A DNA stretch of 64,000 nucleotides from Anaerolineales bacterium UBA2317. GTDB lineage: Bacteria; Chloroflexota; Anaerolineae; Anaerolineales; Villigracilaceae. The DNA is taken from the NCBI GenBank assembly GCA_002345215.1, contig DDVH01000029.1, positions 10,204 to 74,203 of the forward strand. Reading direction: 5' to 3'. The notes below the pieces were generated by a model, which was not told where the DNA came from, did no database searches, and worked only from the letters and a program-made list of their open reading frames with translations. Below are positions 40,568 through 49,919 of the stretch, in pieces (position 1 is the first letter of the stretch; each line of letters opens with the position of its first letter). Made by a program: the position numbers and the translations under genes.

Positions 40568-43500
40568 ATGAACTCATTGTTGCAAAAGTGCTTTGTTATA
40601 TTTATTGTTTTTAGCTTGACGATAAGTCAAGCAATGCCTGTTTTAGCAGATTCATCATCCTTTTTGACATATATCGAACCTGTTAATTCACAAAATGAAT
40701 TAATTAATATACCTTTGGTGAAATTCACAAATGATTTAACTACTTCACAATTTATCGAACAAGAAACACCAGCAGAACTTGTTAATCAAGTACCCATTGA
40801 AGTCAAATTAACTGCTACCCCTAAAACTTTAGAAACTGCAGGTGATGTGGTTATTGGGTGGACAATTAGTGGTATATCAGAAAAAGATATAAATGGATTT
40901 ATTTTAGAAATAACACTGCCAGATGGATTTGAACTTGCTACAGATGAAAAATTTTCCTTCGAAAAAAATATAGTTTCTATTCCAATTACTACATTAGTGG
41001 GAAATGTAAGAGTTAGCACAAAAACTTCTCAAACCAATGATGTGTTTTTTAGTGTAGGTTTATTTGATAAAGAACAGAATCTAGTTAAGATTTCAGAATT
41101 AATTCTGCCTTTTAAGAAAGAGTATGAAATAAAGGGTCAGGTGGATGAATTTTTTTATGAGGAGAAAGGATTAACCGTAGCGTTCAATGCGAATACTATT
41201 AAAGACCACCCACAAGGTATTGAAATTGAAATTGGCACACCAACAGATATACAAACTATACAAACATCTTTTAGTGGAAAGCCTTTTGAAATAACAGCCG
41301 AAGAAAAAAGGAATGGAAATAAATTAACCGAATTTGATGAAGAGGTTGAATTTAGCATTGACTTAAACGCCTATGGTATTCCCGTAGAACATAATGACAT
41401 GATTTATTTGTACTGGTTTAATCCTGAAACACAGGCATGGTCAGGTTTACGATCGTGGGTGGATGACGAAACAAATACTTTGCATGGCTATACTAGTCAT
41501 TTTTCTGTTTTTGATATTGGGGTAAACGATTGGCAAGCGAACAAAACGCCTAGCGTGGAAGCCTTTCAAGTTGCTACTTTTACAGGTGCGGGAACTTATT
41601 CAATACCTATCGAAGTACCTGCGGGGCCTGGTGTTTTTCAACCAAACTTAAGTTTGAATTACAACAGCCAAGTAGTTGATAATTCCTCAATTTTATCCAG
41701 CCCTGGTTGGGTGGGTATGGGTTGGGCTTTAGGTACAGGCTATATTGATTTAATTAGGAATATAGGAGGTAATGACAATATTTCTTATTCATTACAGTTG
41801 AATGGTGCGTCTTCTGAAATTATTAATACGCCACAAGGGTGGCATTTAAGTGATGAAAACTTTGTGAAAATTGAAAAGCATTTTACTTCAGAAGAAATAT
41901 GGAAACTATGGGATAAGCAAGGGAATGTTTATGAATTTGGATATATTGTTAAAGAACATAACCTAGCTGGATGCGGACCGATACCTTACCGCTGGGCGTT
42001 AACCAAAATCACTAATATTTTTGGGCAAACCATAAACTACACTTATGTAAAAGATACAAAAACTTATGTTTATTGCGAAGGGTTACCACCCATTACACCA
42101 GATACTGCTTTATACCCAGAAACAATCACTTATGCAGGTGGGCGTATACGTGTAAGATTTGTTTTAGAAAATCGAACTGATTTTAACCCTGAATATGTAA
42201 CCGATGGACTTTATCATCAATTTGAAAAGAGGCGATTAGACCAAATCATTATTGAGCAAGATTTTAATGGAGATTCTATTTTTGAGACGCTCATAAAAAA
42301 ATATGACTTGAATTATTCGGCAATGACCAGTTCAAACCGAATCTGGCCCAATGTTGCTTACCCCAACCGCGAAAGCCCTTCAACACTAGCCTCCATCACC
42401 GAAATTGGGGCAGATGGGATTAATACTTTACCTCCCACAACCTTTACATATGGTGATGCTATGCACCTAACTAAGGTTGAAAATGGTTATGGTGGAGAAG
42501 TACATTTTACTTATTCACCATGGCATCCTACCCATCCAGCTATATACAACTCAATATATAGAACCGGTCCGGCCTTTGAACTTAGCACAGGTGAAGTTAG
42601 TGGGCTTATGGCTGGTACAGATAGACTTCCTACAAAGCCAGGCAGTGCTTATTTCTTAAGTGCAAGTTTTACGCACCCCACTAAACCATATATTCAAGCA
42701 AAAGCATACCTGAGGTTAAATGATGGACAACCTGGACCGGTAGGAACAAATGGTGCTACTGCTCATCTATACTTGCCTGCAACTTCAGGTCGTTATTTAT
42801 CACCTTCAATTACAGCAGTTCAAGGTCCACTCGTGGTAGAAAATTCCAACACAAGTATGGCTTTATTGACAACCATATATCGTGTAAATCAAAAAACCAT
42901 TATTGATGGCAATCCAAATTCAGCCGATTTGGTATATCAATATACTTATGAAGGCGCAAAGGTTAATACAGAGCCAAATGTTGTAGTTCTAAATAGTAGT
43001 GATACTTTTGTTACTGTGGAAAAATACCCAAAACTATATTCTCAGTTTTATGGGCATTCAAAAGTAACCATTACTGAGCCTGATAATATTACAAAAACAA
43101 TCATTGAGTATCATCAATCTGAATACCTAAAAGGGCGTGAAATCAGCACTACGGTAACAGTAAATAACATATTGCGCAGTAAAAGTTTGCACACATACAC
43201 AGTGACACATTTACAAGGTTTCGTTTCATGGACAAGAGGAATTCCTCGCTACTGGATTAAATTAGATTCTGCTGAAAGTATTCTGTACAATAATAGCGGT
43301 AGTGAAGTTGGCAAAACAAAAGCTGTTTACACATACGAAACAACGTATGGGAATTTGTTAACCCAAACCGAGCAATTTTGGACTGGAAACATGTGGGTAA
43401 ACCATAGAAAAACAGAGAATTCGTATTGGTTTAATAACTCGTCAACAAGCTATTTGGTTTCATTGGTTGGAAAAACAAAAATAACAGATAGTTCAAATAA

Positions 43501-46500
43501 TACTTTAGCAGAAACATTGTATTTATATGATGGCAATATAGGCGATTACCAAACCATGCCTACGAATGGAAAGTTAACGGCTGTTCGTTCTTTAATACAA
43601 AATGAAACGGATTACAGCCAAATTTCTTATGCGTATGACAATTGGGGCAACCAAACCTCACAAACCACATGGAGCGGGTATGGAACTTGGAACACAAGCC
43701 CAAGCAGTGGGGCACGAACTAGCACAACCGTATATGATTCTGTATTTCATACTTACCCTATTAGTTCAACTACACCTGCTACACCCAATGCACCACTAGG
43801 CTTAACCACACAATGGAACTATGACTATGATAATAATGGTGTAGATGATTTTATATTAGGCATCCCGACAAAGCAAATTGACCCGAATGGCAACCAAATA
43901 GAAGTCCAATATGATGCGTTTGGTCGAATTACAAAATTGATTCGCCCAGAAGATAGTGAATCTAGCCCGACGATGAGTTTTTCATATAGCAGTGCATTCC
44001 CATTTACGACAGTGTTGGTACAAAAAATCAATGCCAGTGATTCTTATACTGTTATCAAAAAATATGATGGTATAGGTAGACAATTTTATGTCAATACAGG
44101 CGGAATAATAGTAGACACGATTTACCAAAGCCCAACGGTGACATTACAAAGCATGCCATACACTACGGGCGAAACAGTTTATTACACTACCTCTACCATA
44201 AACCCAAGTGCTAACACAAGCACTGTTACTGCGCCAGATGGCAATAGCACGATCTCTTTTGTGAATGGATTAACTACAACGGTTACTGACCCGAACAGCA
44301 ATGTGACTAGCACAGCCAAAGATGTGTGGGAACGTGTGATTCTAGTAACGCCTCCTACCGGACCTACAGTTGGGTACACGTACGATGAACTGAATCGTAT
44401 GCTGACGGCGACTCGCGCAGGCAATGTGACTGAGATTTTTTATGATATCGCCGGGCGAAAAATAAGCATGGATGATCCCGATATGGGTAGTTGGAGTTAT
44501 GCCTACGATGCGCTTGGCAATTTGACTCAGCAAACCGATGCCAAGAACCAAGTGATATGTTTATTTTACGACAATCTAAATCGTTTGAATGGAAAGACCT
44601 ACCCCACTAACGGAAGTTGTGGCACGCCTTTCAACTTTGCAATGGAATTTAATTATGATGAAGGCATAAACGGCTTGGGGCGTAGAACCAGTATGGAAGA
44701 TGAATCAGGCTCAACTTCATGGAGTTATGATGTGAAGGGGAGAGTTGTCAGCGAAAATAAAGTGATTAGTGGTCAGTCGTTCAGTACTTCGTGGACATAT
44801 AACTCTGCTGATTTACCCATTACAATGACCTACCCTGATAATGAAATTTTGACTTACTCGTACAATACTCGTATGTTGTTAAATAGCGTCAGCAGTTCGT
44901 TAGGTGGCACAGCGTATGTTGATTCATCTGATTATGATTCGACAGGCAGGCTAACAGAACGTATTCTCGGAAACAACTTAACCCAAACTTATGGTTATTA
45001 TGATTGGGATGAACAATTTAATAATATTGGGCAAGGTGGGCGGTTAGAGACAATGGCAGTTGGATCGTTGCAAAGCTTGAATTACTCTTACGATAAAAAC
45101 GGAAATATATTAAACATCAATGATGCCATTACCAGTGAAGTACAAACTTTTGGCTATGACACATTAAATCGCTTAACTTCTGCCGGCGTTACCAATGGGC
45201 TTGCCCCATATAGCGAATCTTATAGTTATGATTCAATTACTGGAAACCTTGCTAGCAAAAATGGAATAAATTATTCATATAATGATTCTAGCCATGTTCA
45301 TGCAGTCACTTCATTATCCAATGGCGATAGTTATCAATATGATGCCAACGGCAATATGACTGATAGAAATGTAGATGCGCTGGAATTTGACCTTGTTTAT
45401 AATGAAGAGAATCGCCTCGTCTCGGTCACATCGAATGGTGAGCCGCCTGTAACCCCCACACCAACATTTACAAATACACCAACACCTACCGTCACAGTGA
45501 CGCCGACTACTACTGTTACACCAACCAGCACTGCTACACCAACTGTTACAAGTTCTGTTACATCAATATTTACGGTAACACCTACAGGGAGTACAGCCAC
45601 ACCTACTCTAACTGCTACCCCTAGCCCTTTAGCATCCCCTTCGGGGACTCCCACCGCAACAGAAGAAGGAACGCCAACACCAACCTCCACGCCGAGCGGA
45701 ACAGTGCACACACTTGTGCTACAACCCAATGGTTCAGGTGGTGTAGATACATATTTGTTGAGCACTTCTGCTACATCTAACTATGGAAGTTCGGGAGATA
45801 TGGGGGTTGGTGAAAATAATAATTCCAACAATAAATATAGCCGCAGTTTAATTAAGTTCGATTTATCTTCTTTACCAATAGATGCGCAAATCGTCTCTGC
45901 TACTTTATCTTTATGGACTTCGATTGATACTTCAAGTAACGATGCCACCATGAATGTCTATCGCCTCAAAGTTCCATTTGTAGAGAATCAAGCCACTTGG
46001 AATCGCTCGGCTTCGGGAGTCAATTGGCAAACTACAGGAGCAAATGGTTCCAACGACCGTGAAAGTACAGCCATTGGAAGTATTCAGATTCCTAACAATC
46101 AAAGTCTAAACACAGAAAAACAAATTGCTTTAGACCCTGCCAAAATTCAAGAGATGATAAACGGCACTTTTGTAAATAACGGATTTTTACTCAAAACCGA
46201 TGCAGAACTTAATGACCGTTTTGATTTCAAGACATCTGACACGAGCACTTCATCCCAACGTCCAAAATTGGTGATCCAGTTCACAGCAGAATCTATCCCA
46301 GAAGGGTTTATCTTTGACGATGGCTTTGAGAGTGGTAACTTCAATGCTTGGGATGATGATGAAAGCGATGGTGGTGACTTAAGTGTTACGACCCAATCTG
46401 CGGCGGTTGGCACGTATGGCATGCAAGCTTTGATTGATGACGACAATGAGATTGAAGTGGATGATGAGACTCCCAACAATGAGAGTTATTACAGTGCGCG

Positions 46501-48889
46501 TTTTTATTTGCACCCGAATTCAGTTAATATGCCCAATCTCGATTCGATGTATATCTTCACAGGCGATGATGATAATTTAGGTGGATGGATTTTCTGCCTT
46601 TCGATGATGCGTGCAGGCGCAGATTATCTTTTATCCTTGTGTGCAGAGGATGATGAGGAAGAGTGGCTGTCTGGCAGAGATATTTACATTACGGATGATT
46701 GGCAAGCCGTAGAAATTGAGTGGCAAGCCGCTTCATCTTCGAGTACACATGATGGCTATTTGAAGTTATACATCAACGATGTGTTGGTGGATACGATTGC
46801 AGATATTGACAACGATGCTTCGCGCCTAACCGATGTTTCTTTAGGCTTGGTCAGTTCTATCCCTGCAGGTGCAAGTGGCACAGTCTATTTTGATGCGTTT
46901 GAGTCACGTCAGGGTCAATCTATCGGTTTGGATGAAAACGGTCCCACTGTCTACCCTCCCAATACAAACCTGATCTTCAAAGATGATTTTGAAGGCAATG
47001 ATTTCTCACTGTGGGACGACGGTTCGCTCGGTGGTGGCGACTTGAGTATTTCAACCTCAGCCGCCTTATTCGGTTCGTATGGTCTGCAAGCCCTCATCAA
47101 CGATACTTCTGCGATTGAGTTGGAGACCTCTGCTCCGAAGGATGAGACTCAATATCGGGCTCGCTTCTATTTTGATCCGAACTCGATTTCTATCCCCAAT
47201 AACAATGGTTTTTCCATTTTGAGTGCGGGTGGTGATTCAGGTTCAAGTTTTCGTTTGCTGTTGAACTACAATGGCGGAACCTATAAATTACAAGCACAAC
47301 CTTATCAAGATTCTGGCAGTACTCTTTCAGGGCAGCAAATTACCCTTACAGATGAACCTCATTTGATTGAGGTTGCCTTCCAAACTTCGTCTGGTGTCAA
47401 TGACGGTTCGTTGCAAGTGTGGGTAGATGAGACCCTGGTGGATACGATCTCCAGTATTGATAATGACACTCGCACGGTGGATTATCTCTTACTTGGTGCC
47501 ACAGGCAGTATTGACAGTGGCACTAGTGGCACGATTTTCTTCGATGAATTTGAATCCACAAGAGAAAATTACATTGGTCCTGTTGCCTCTGTTCCGCAGT
47601 TTGCTTTGGTGTCTTATCAGCCTATTCAAGCCAATTTGGTACCTTTACAAGAAGGTGTTTTCTCTAATGCCACTTTCACCTATGATGGTGACGGGAAGCG
47701 AGTAAAGTCCGTCTTGACCACCAACCTCGGAAGCACCACCACATACTTCGTGGGCAATCATTATGAGGTGACCAATGGAGTCATCACCAAATATTATTAT
47801 GCAGGTTCACAAAGAATCGCCATGCGAGAAAACGGTGTTTTGACTTACATTCTCTCTGATCATTTGGGTTCTACTTCACTTATCACTGATTCAGCAGGTG
47901 TTTTGATTTCTGAAACAAAATACAAAGCTTGGGGTGAGGTGAGATATTCGTCAGGGACAAATCCATCAGAATACACATACACTGGACAATACTCTTACAC
48001 CAGTGACTTTGGCTTGATGTTCTACAACGCCCGTTGGTATGACCCGTCACTGGGACGCTTTGCTCAGGCGGATACAATTGTGCCGAGTGGAGTCCAAGGG
48101 TTGGATAGGTATGCGTACGTCAATAATTCGCCTGTGATGTATACAGATCCAAGTGGGCACACTACTTGTAATGCTGATGGGTATTGTGGATATGACACTA
48201 TTAACCAAAGAAAACACTTAGGAGGTGGAAAATCAAAAAAACTTGTTGAATTTACTCAGGATCCGGGAGAAACATGGGCATCTTCAGAAAAGATAACTAT
48301 TGAACAAGAAGCTCAAGCTACTGCTAACACATTAGCTGAGAGTATGAATATTCAATGCAGAAAGAATATGTATGTTGGAGAAGGTTGTTTTGACTTAGTA
48401 ACTTCACAAGAGGCATATTATATTGTTTATGGTGGTGCTGTCACATTTAAACGAGTTGCCAGCAGTTGTAATTGTGCTGCAGAAACGAGAAGTAAAAATG
48501 AAATATGGATATTTAGTAGCACCTCGAGTAATTACATAAATAGGAATCCTGGTCTCATAACTCATGAGTTAGGACATGCTTTTAATAATGCTATTAATAA
48601 ACAAGCCCAGAACGTACCTTGGTATTTATTAAGACCGTTTGATGTTAATGGGAATATTAATCATGGTAATGCGGGAAATTACTATTGGGGGTATAGTGGA
48701 GGATTTGAGGTAAGCCAATATGGTGTTCAATCGGTTTTGCCCGGTAGTGAAGAATTTGCGGATATGTTTTTAGGCTGGGTGCATAATGATTTCAACATTG
48801 CACCTGCAAGTCTAGGGCCTAATAGAAGTAGTTATATGAATACCTCAATGGCTGGTTATCTTAGTTGGATGGCTGGCTTTATTCCTTAG
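40568..48889 (+). CDS. Giant RHS-repeat protein with DNRLRE insert and C-terminal HELGH metalloprotease-like domain
   Basis: 2,773 residues with a signal peptide (MNSLLQKCFVIFIVFSLTIS...ADS). Residues about 330-400 start an SpvB/TcB-like shell (GAGTYSIPIEVPAGPGVFQPNLSLNYNS). YD repeats such as YDELNRM, YDALGNLTQQTDAKNQ and YDTLNRL run to about 1620. Then a Thr/Pro linker (1626-1716), a DNRLRE domain (1716-1904) and two similar FDDGFESGNFNAWDD-type beta domains (about 1911-2116 and 2134-2336) interrupt the repeats. The RHS core returns with FTYDGDGKRVKS and closes with GLMFYNARWYDPSLGRFAQAD. After DPSGH comes a tail of about 240 residues with THELGHAFN (His2666, Glu2667, His2670) and EEFADMF as a possible third ligand. 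It looks like a secreted toxin-bearing shell. The next gene may protect the cell. Confidence 0.9.
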   Translation: MNSLLQKCFVIFIVFSLTISQAMPVLADSSSFLTYIEPVNSQNELINIPLVKFTNDLTTSQFIEQETPAELVNQVPIEVKLTATPKTLETAGDVVIGWTISGISEKDINGFILEITLPDGFELATDEKFSFEKNIVSIPITTLVGNVRVSTKTSQTNDVFFSVGLFDKEQNLVKISELILPFKKEYEIKGQVDEFFYEEKGLTVAFNANTIKDHPQGIEIEIGTPTDIQTIQTSFSGKPFEITAEEKRNGNKLTEFDEEVEFSIDLNAYGIPVEHNDMIYLYWFNPETQAWSGLRSWVDDETNTLHGYTSHFSVFDIGVNDWQANKTPSVEAFQVATFTGAGTYSIPIEVPAGPGVFQPNLSLNYNSQVVDNSSILSSPGWVGMGWALGTGYIDLIRNIGGNDNISYSLQLNGASSEIINTPQGWHLSDENFVKIEKHFTSEEIWKLWDKQGNVYEFGYIVKEHNLAGCGPIPYRWALTKITNIFGQTINYTYVKDTKTYVYCEGLPPITPDTALYPETITYAGGRIRVRFVLENRTDFNPEYVTDGLYHQFEKRRLDQIIIEQDFNGDSIFETLIKKYDLNYSAMTSSNRIWPNVAYPNRESPSTLASITEIGADGINTLPPTTFTYGDAMHLTKVENGYGGEVHFTYSPWHPTHPAIYNSIYRTGPAFELSTGEVSGLMAGTDRLPTKPGSAYFLSASFTHPTKPYIQAKAYLRLNDGQPGPVGTNGATAHLYLPATSGRYLSPSITAVQGPLVVENSNTSMALLTTIYRVNQKTIIDGNPNSADLVYQYTYEGAKVNTEPNVVVLNSSDTFVTVEKYPKLYSQFYGHSKVTITEPDNITKTIIEYHQSEYLKGREISTTVTVNNILRSKSLHTYTVTHLQGFVSWTRGIPRYWIKLDSAESILYNNSGSEVGKTKAVYTYETTYGNLLTQTEQFWTGNMWVNHRKTENSYWFNNSSTSYLVSLVGKTKITDSSNNTLAETLYLYDGNIGDYQTMPTNGKLTAVRSLIQNETDYSQISYAYDNWGNQTSQTTWSGYGTWNTSPSSGARTSTTVYDSVFHTYPISSTTPATPNAPLGLTTQWNYDYDNNGVDDFILGIPTKQIDPNGNQIEVQYDAFGRITKLIRPEDSESSPTMSFSYSSAFPFTTVLVQKINASDSYTVIKKYDGIGRQFYVNTGGIIVDTIYQSPTVTLQSMPYTTGETVYYTTSTINPSANTSTVTAPDGNSTISFVNGLTTTVTDPNSNVTSTAKDVWERVILVTPPTGPTVGYTYDELNRMLTATRAGNVTEIFYDIAGRKISMDDPDMGSWSYAYDALGNLTQQTDAKNQVICLFYDNLNRLNGKTYPTNGSCGTPFNFAMEFNYDEGINGLGRRTSMEDESGSTSWSYDVKGRVVSENKVISGQSFSTSWTYNSADLPITMTYPDNEILTYSYNTRMLLNSVSSSLGGTAYVDSSDYDSTGRLTERILGNNLTQTYGYYDWDEQFNNIGQGGRLETMAVGSLQSLNYSYDKNGNILNINDAITSEVQTFGYDTLNRLTSAGVTNGLAPYSESYSYDSITGNLASKNGINYSYNDSSHVHAVTSLSNGDSYQYDANGNMTDRNVDALEFDLVYNEENRLVSVTSNGEPPVTPTPTFTNTPTPTVTVTPTTTVTPTSTATPTVTSSVTSIFTVTPTGSTATPTLTATPSPLASPSGTPTATEEGTPTPTSTPSGTVHTLVLQPNGSGGVDTYLLSTSATSNYGSSGDMGVGENNNSNNKYSRSLIKFDLSSLPIDAQIVSATLSLWTSIDTSSNDATMNVYRLKVPFVENQATWNRSASGVNWQTTGANGSNDRESTAIGSIQIPNNQSLNTEKQIALDPAKIQEMINGTFVNNGFLLKTDAELNDRFDFKTSDTSTSSQRPKLVIQFTAESIPEGFIFDDGFESGNFNAWDDDESDGGDLSVTTQSAAVGTYGMQALIDDDNEIEVDDETPNNESYYSARFYLHPNSVNMPNLDSMYIFTGDDDNLGGWIFCLSMMRAGADYLLSLCAEDDEEEWLSGRDIYITDDWQAVEIEWQAASSSSTHDGYLKLYINDVLVDTIADIDNDASRLTDVSLGLVSSIPAGASGTVYFDAFESRQGQSIGLDENGPTVYPPNTNLIFKDDFEGNDFSLWDDGSLGGGDLSISTSAALFGSYGLQALINDTSAIELETSAPKDETQYRARFYFDPNSISIPNNNGFSILSAGGDSGSSFRLLLNYNGGTYKLQAQPYQDSGSTLSGQQITLTDEPHLIEVAFQTSSGVNDGSLQVWVDETLVDTISSIDNDTRTVDYLLLGATGSIDSGTSGTIFFDEFESTRENYIGPVASVPQFALVSYQPIQANLVPLQEGVFSNATFTYDGDGKRVKSVLTTNLGSTTTYFVGNHYEVTNGVITKYYYAGSQRIAMRENGVLTYILSDHLGSTSLITDSAGVLISETKYKAWGEVRYSSGTNPSEYTYTGQYSYTSDFGLMFYNARWYDPSLGRFAQADTIVPSGVQGLDRYAYVNNSPVMYTDPSGHTTCNADGYCGYDTINQRKHLGGGKSKKLVEFTQDPGETWASSEKITIEQEAQATANTLAESMNIQCRKNMYVGEGCFDLVTSQEAYYIVYGGAVTFKRVASSCNCAAETRSKNEIWIFSSTSSNYINRNPGLITHELGHAFNNAINKQAQNVPWYLLRPFDVNGNINHGNAGNYYWGYSGGFEVSQYGVQSVLPGSEEFADMFLGWVHNDFNIAPASLGPNRSSYMNTSMAGYLSWMAGFIP

Positions 48890-48901
48890 GAGATAGAATT
48901 A

Positions 48902-49819
48902 ATGAAAAAAAACTCAATTTCTTTCATCTTTTTCATAATGGTTTCTTGGTTTTTAACTAATTGCCAAGATATTCAACAACAACCAGTGAATTCTTCTATG
49001 TCTCCTAGTGCTACATTGTCATTACCAATCTCGACAGAAACCCAATCCATTACATATGCAACTCTATCACCCACTCTTGAAATTCCTCCAACTTTAATAC
49101 CTACTTTGAGTCCGGACGATGCTCATTCTTTCTTGCTAAATCTTTTAGAAACTAATGGGGAATGCAAACTTCCTTGTTGGTGGGGCTGGATTGTTCCAGG
49201 TACAAGCAAATGGGTAGATGTAAATAATTTTTTGCAAACATTTGCAGAAAGAATTGAGATTTTAGATAAAAAAAATGACTTAATCCTATATGGAACCTAT
49301 TTTACAGTACCAGAACGAATCAGTTTGGATAAAAAATTAATTGTCTCTATTTATGTGCGAGATGGCATTGTTGAGGAAATTTTTCTTGGGCAACCATACC
49401 CTCTCAATAGATTGCTTAGTGATTATGGTCAGCCAACCGATGTTCGTATTTATGTTGGAGATAGCATATTTGAAGAATTTTCAACGGAAGGGCATTTTTC
49501 TATTTTGCTTTTCTGGGAAGATAAAGGGATTTTGATGGTTAAGGATGGTCGAATAGAAAAAACGGAGCCACTTAGCATTTGTATGAAAAATCTAGATGAA
49601 AATAGTTCTGCCTTCTGGCTGTGGGATCCTAGTATGAAAAGAACAATTGAAGAGGTTGGTGGAGATTTACTTTTTGGTCCTTCTCACAATCAAAGAGAAT
49701 TTCATTCCTTAGAAGAGTCTATTAATATCAATATAGAAACTTTTCATCAAACTTATATCAAGACGGAAAATAAAAATGTCTGCTTTGAAATCTCAGATTC
49801 ATTAAATTATTTAAAATAA
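48902..49819 (+). CDS. 'CWWG' lipoprotein downstream of RHS, candidate immunity or partner protein
   Basis: 305 residues: lipoprotein signal with lipobox LTNC (Cys21), short Thr/Pro stalk, then a domain with CKLPCWWGWIVPGTSKW, SIYVRDGIVEEIFLGQPY, LLSDYGQPTDVRIYV and an end NIETFHQTYIK. It is the intact paralogue of the frameshifted gene at 3736, with the same CxLPCWWG motif. It starts 12 bp after the RHS stop, with SD AGGAGAT, so the two are co-expressed. Position behind a toxin-like RHS tail suggests immunity, but a second copy elsewhere without RHS argues for a broader role. Function unknown. Confidence 0.75.
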   Translation: MKKNSISFIFFIMVSWFLTNCQDIQQQPVNSSMSPSATLSLPISTETQSITYATLSPTLEIPPTLIPTLSPDDAHSFLLNLLETNGECKLPCWWGWIVPGTSKWVDVNNFLQTFAERIEILDKKNDLILYGTYFTVPERISLDKKLIVSIYVRDGIVEEIFLGQPYPLNRLLSDYGQPTDVRIYVGDSIFEEFSTEGHFSILLFWEDKGILMVKDGRIEKTEPLSICMKNLDENSSAFWLWDPSMKRTIEEVGGDLLFGPSHNQREFHSLEESININIETFHQTYIKTENKNVCFEISDSLNYLK

Positions 49820-49919
49820 ATGATTTACTTGTATTATCACAAAAATACATAGTAAAGTAATTTATAAAGCTTCTTACTCATCTAAACTCTATTTCATAAA
49901 AATCAAGTACCATTAACGC

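Noticed and set aside
45397..45765. 122-codon reverse-strand ORF rich in Val/Gly opposite the Thr/Pro linker of the RHS gene
   Set aside because: It is the mirror of the ACACCAACA-type codons of the linker; low complexity and no SD.
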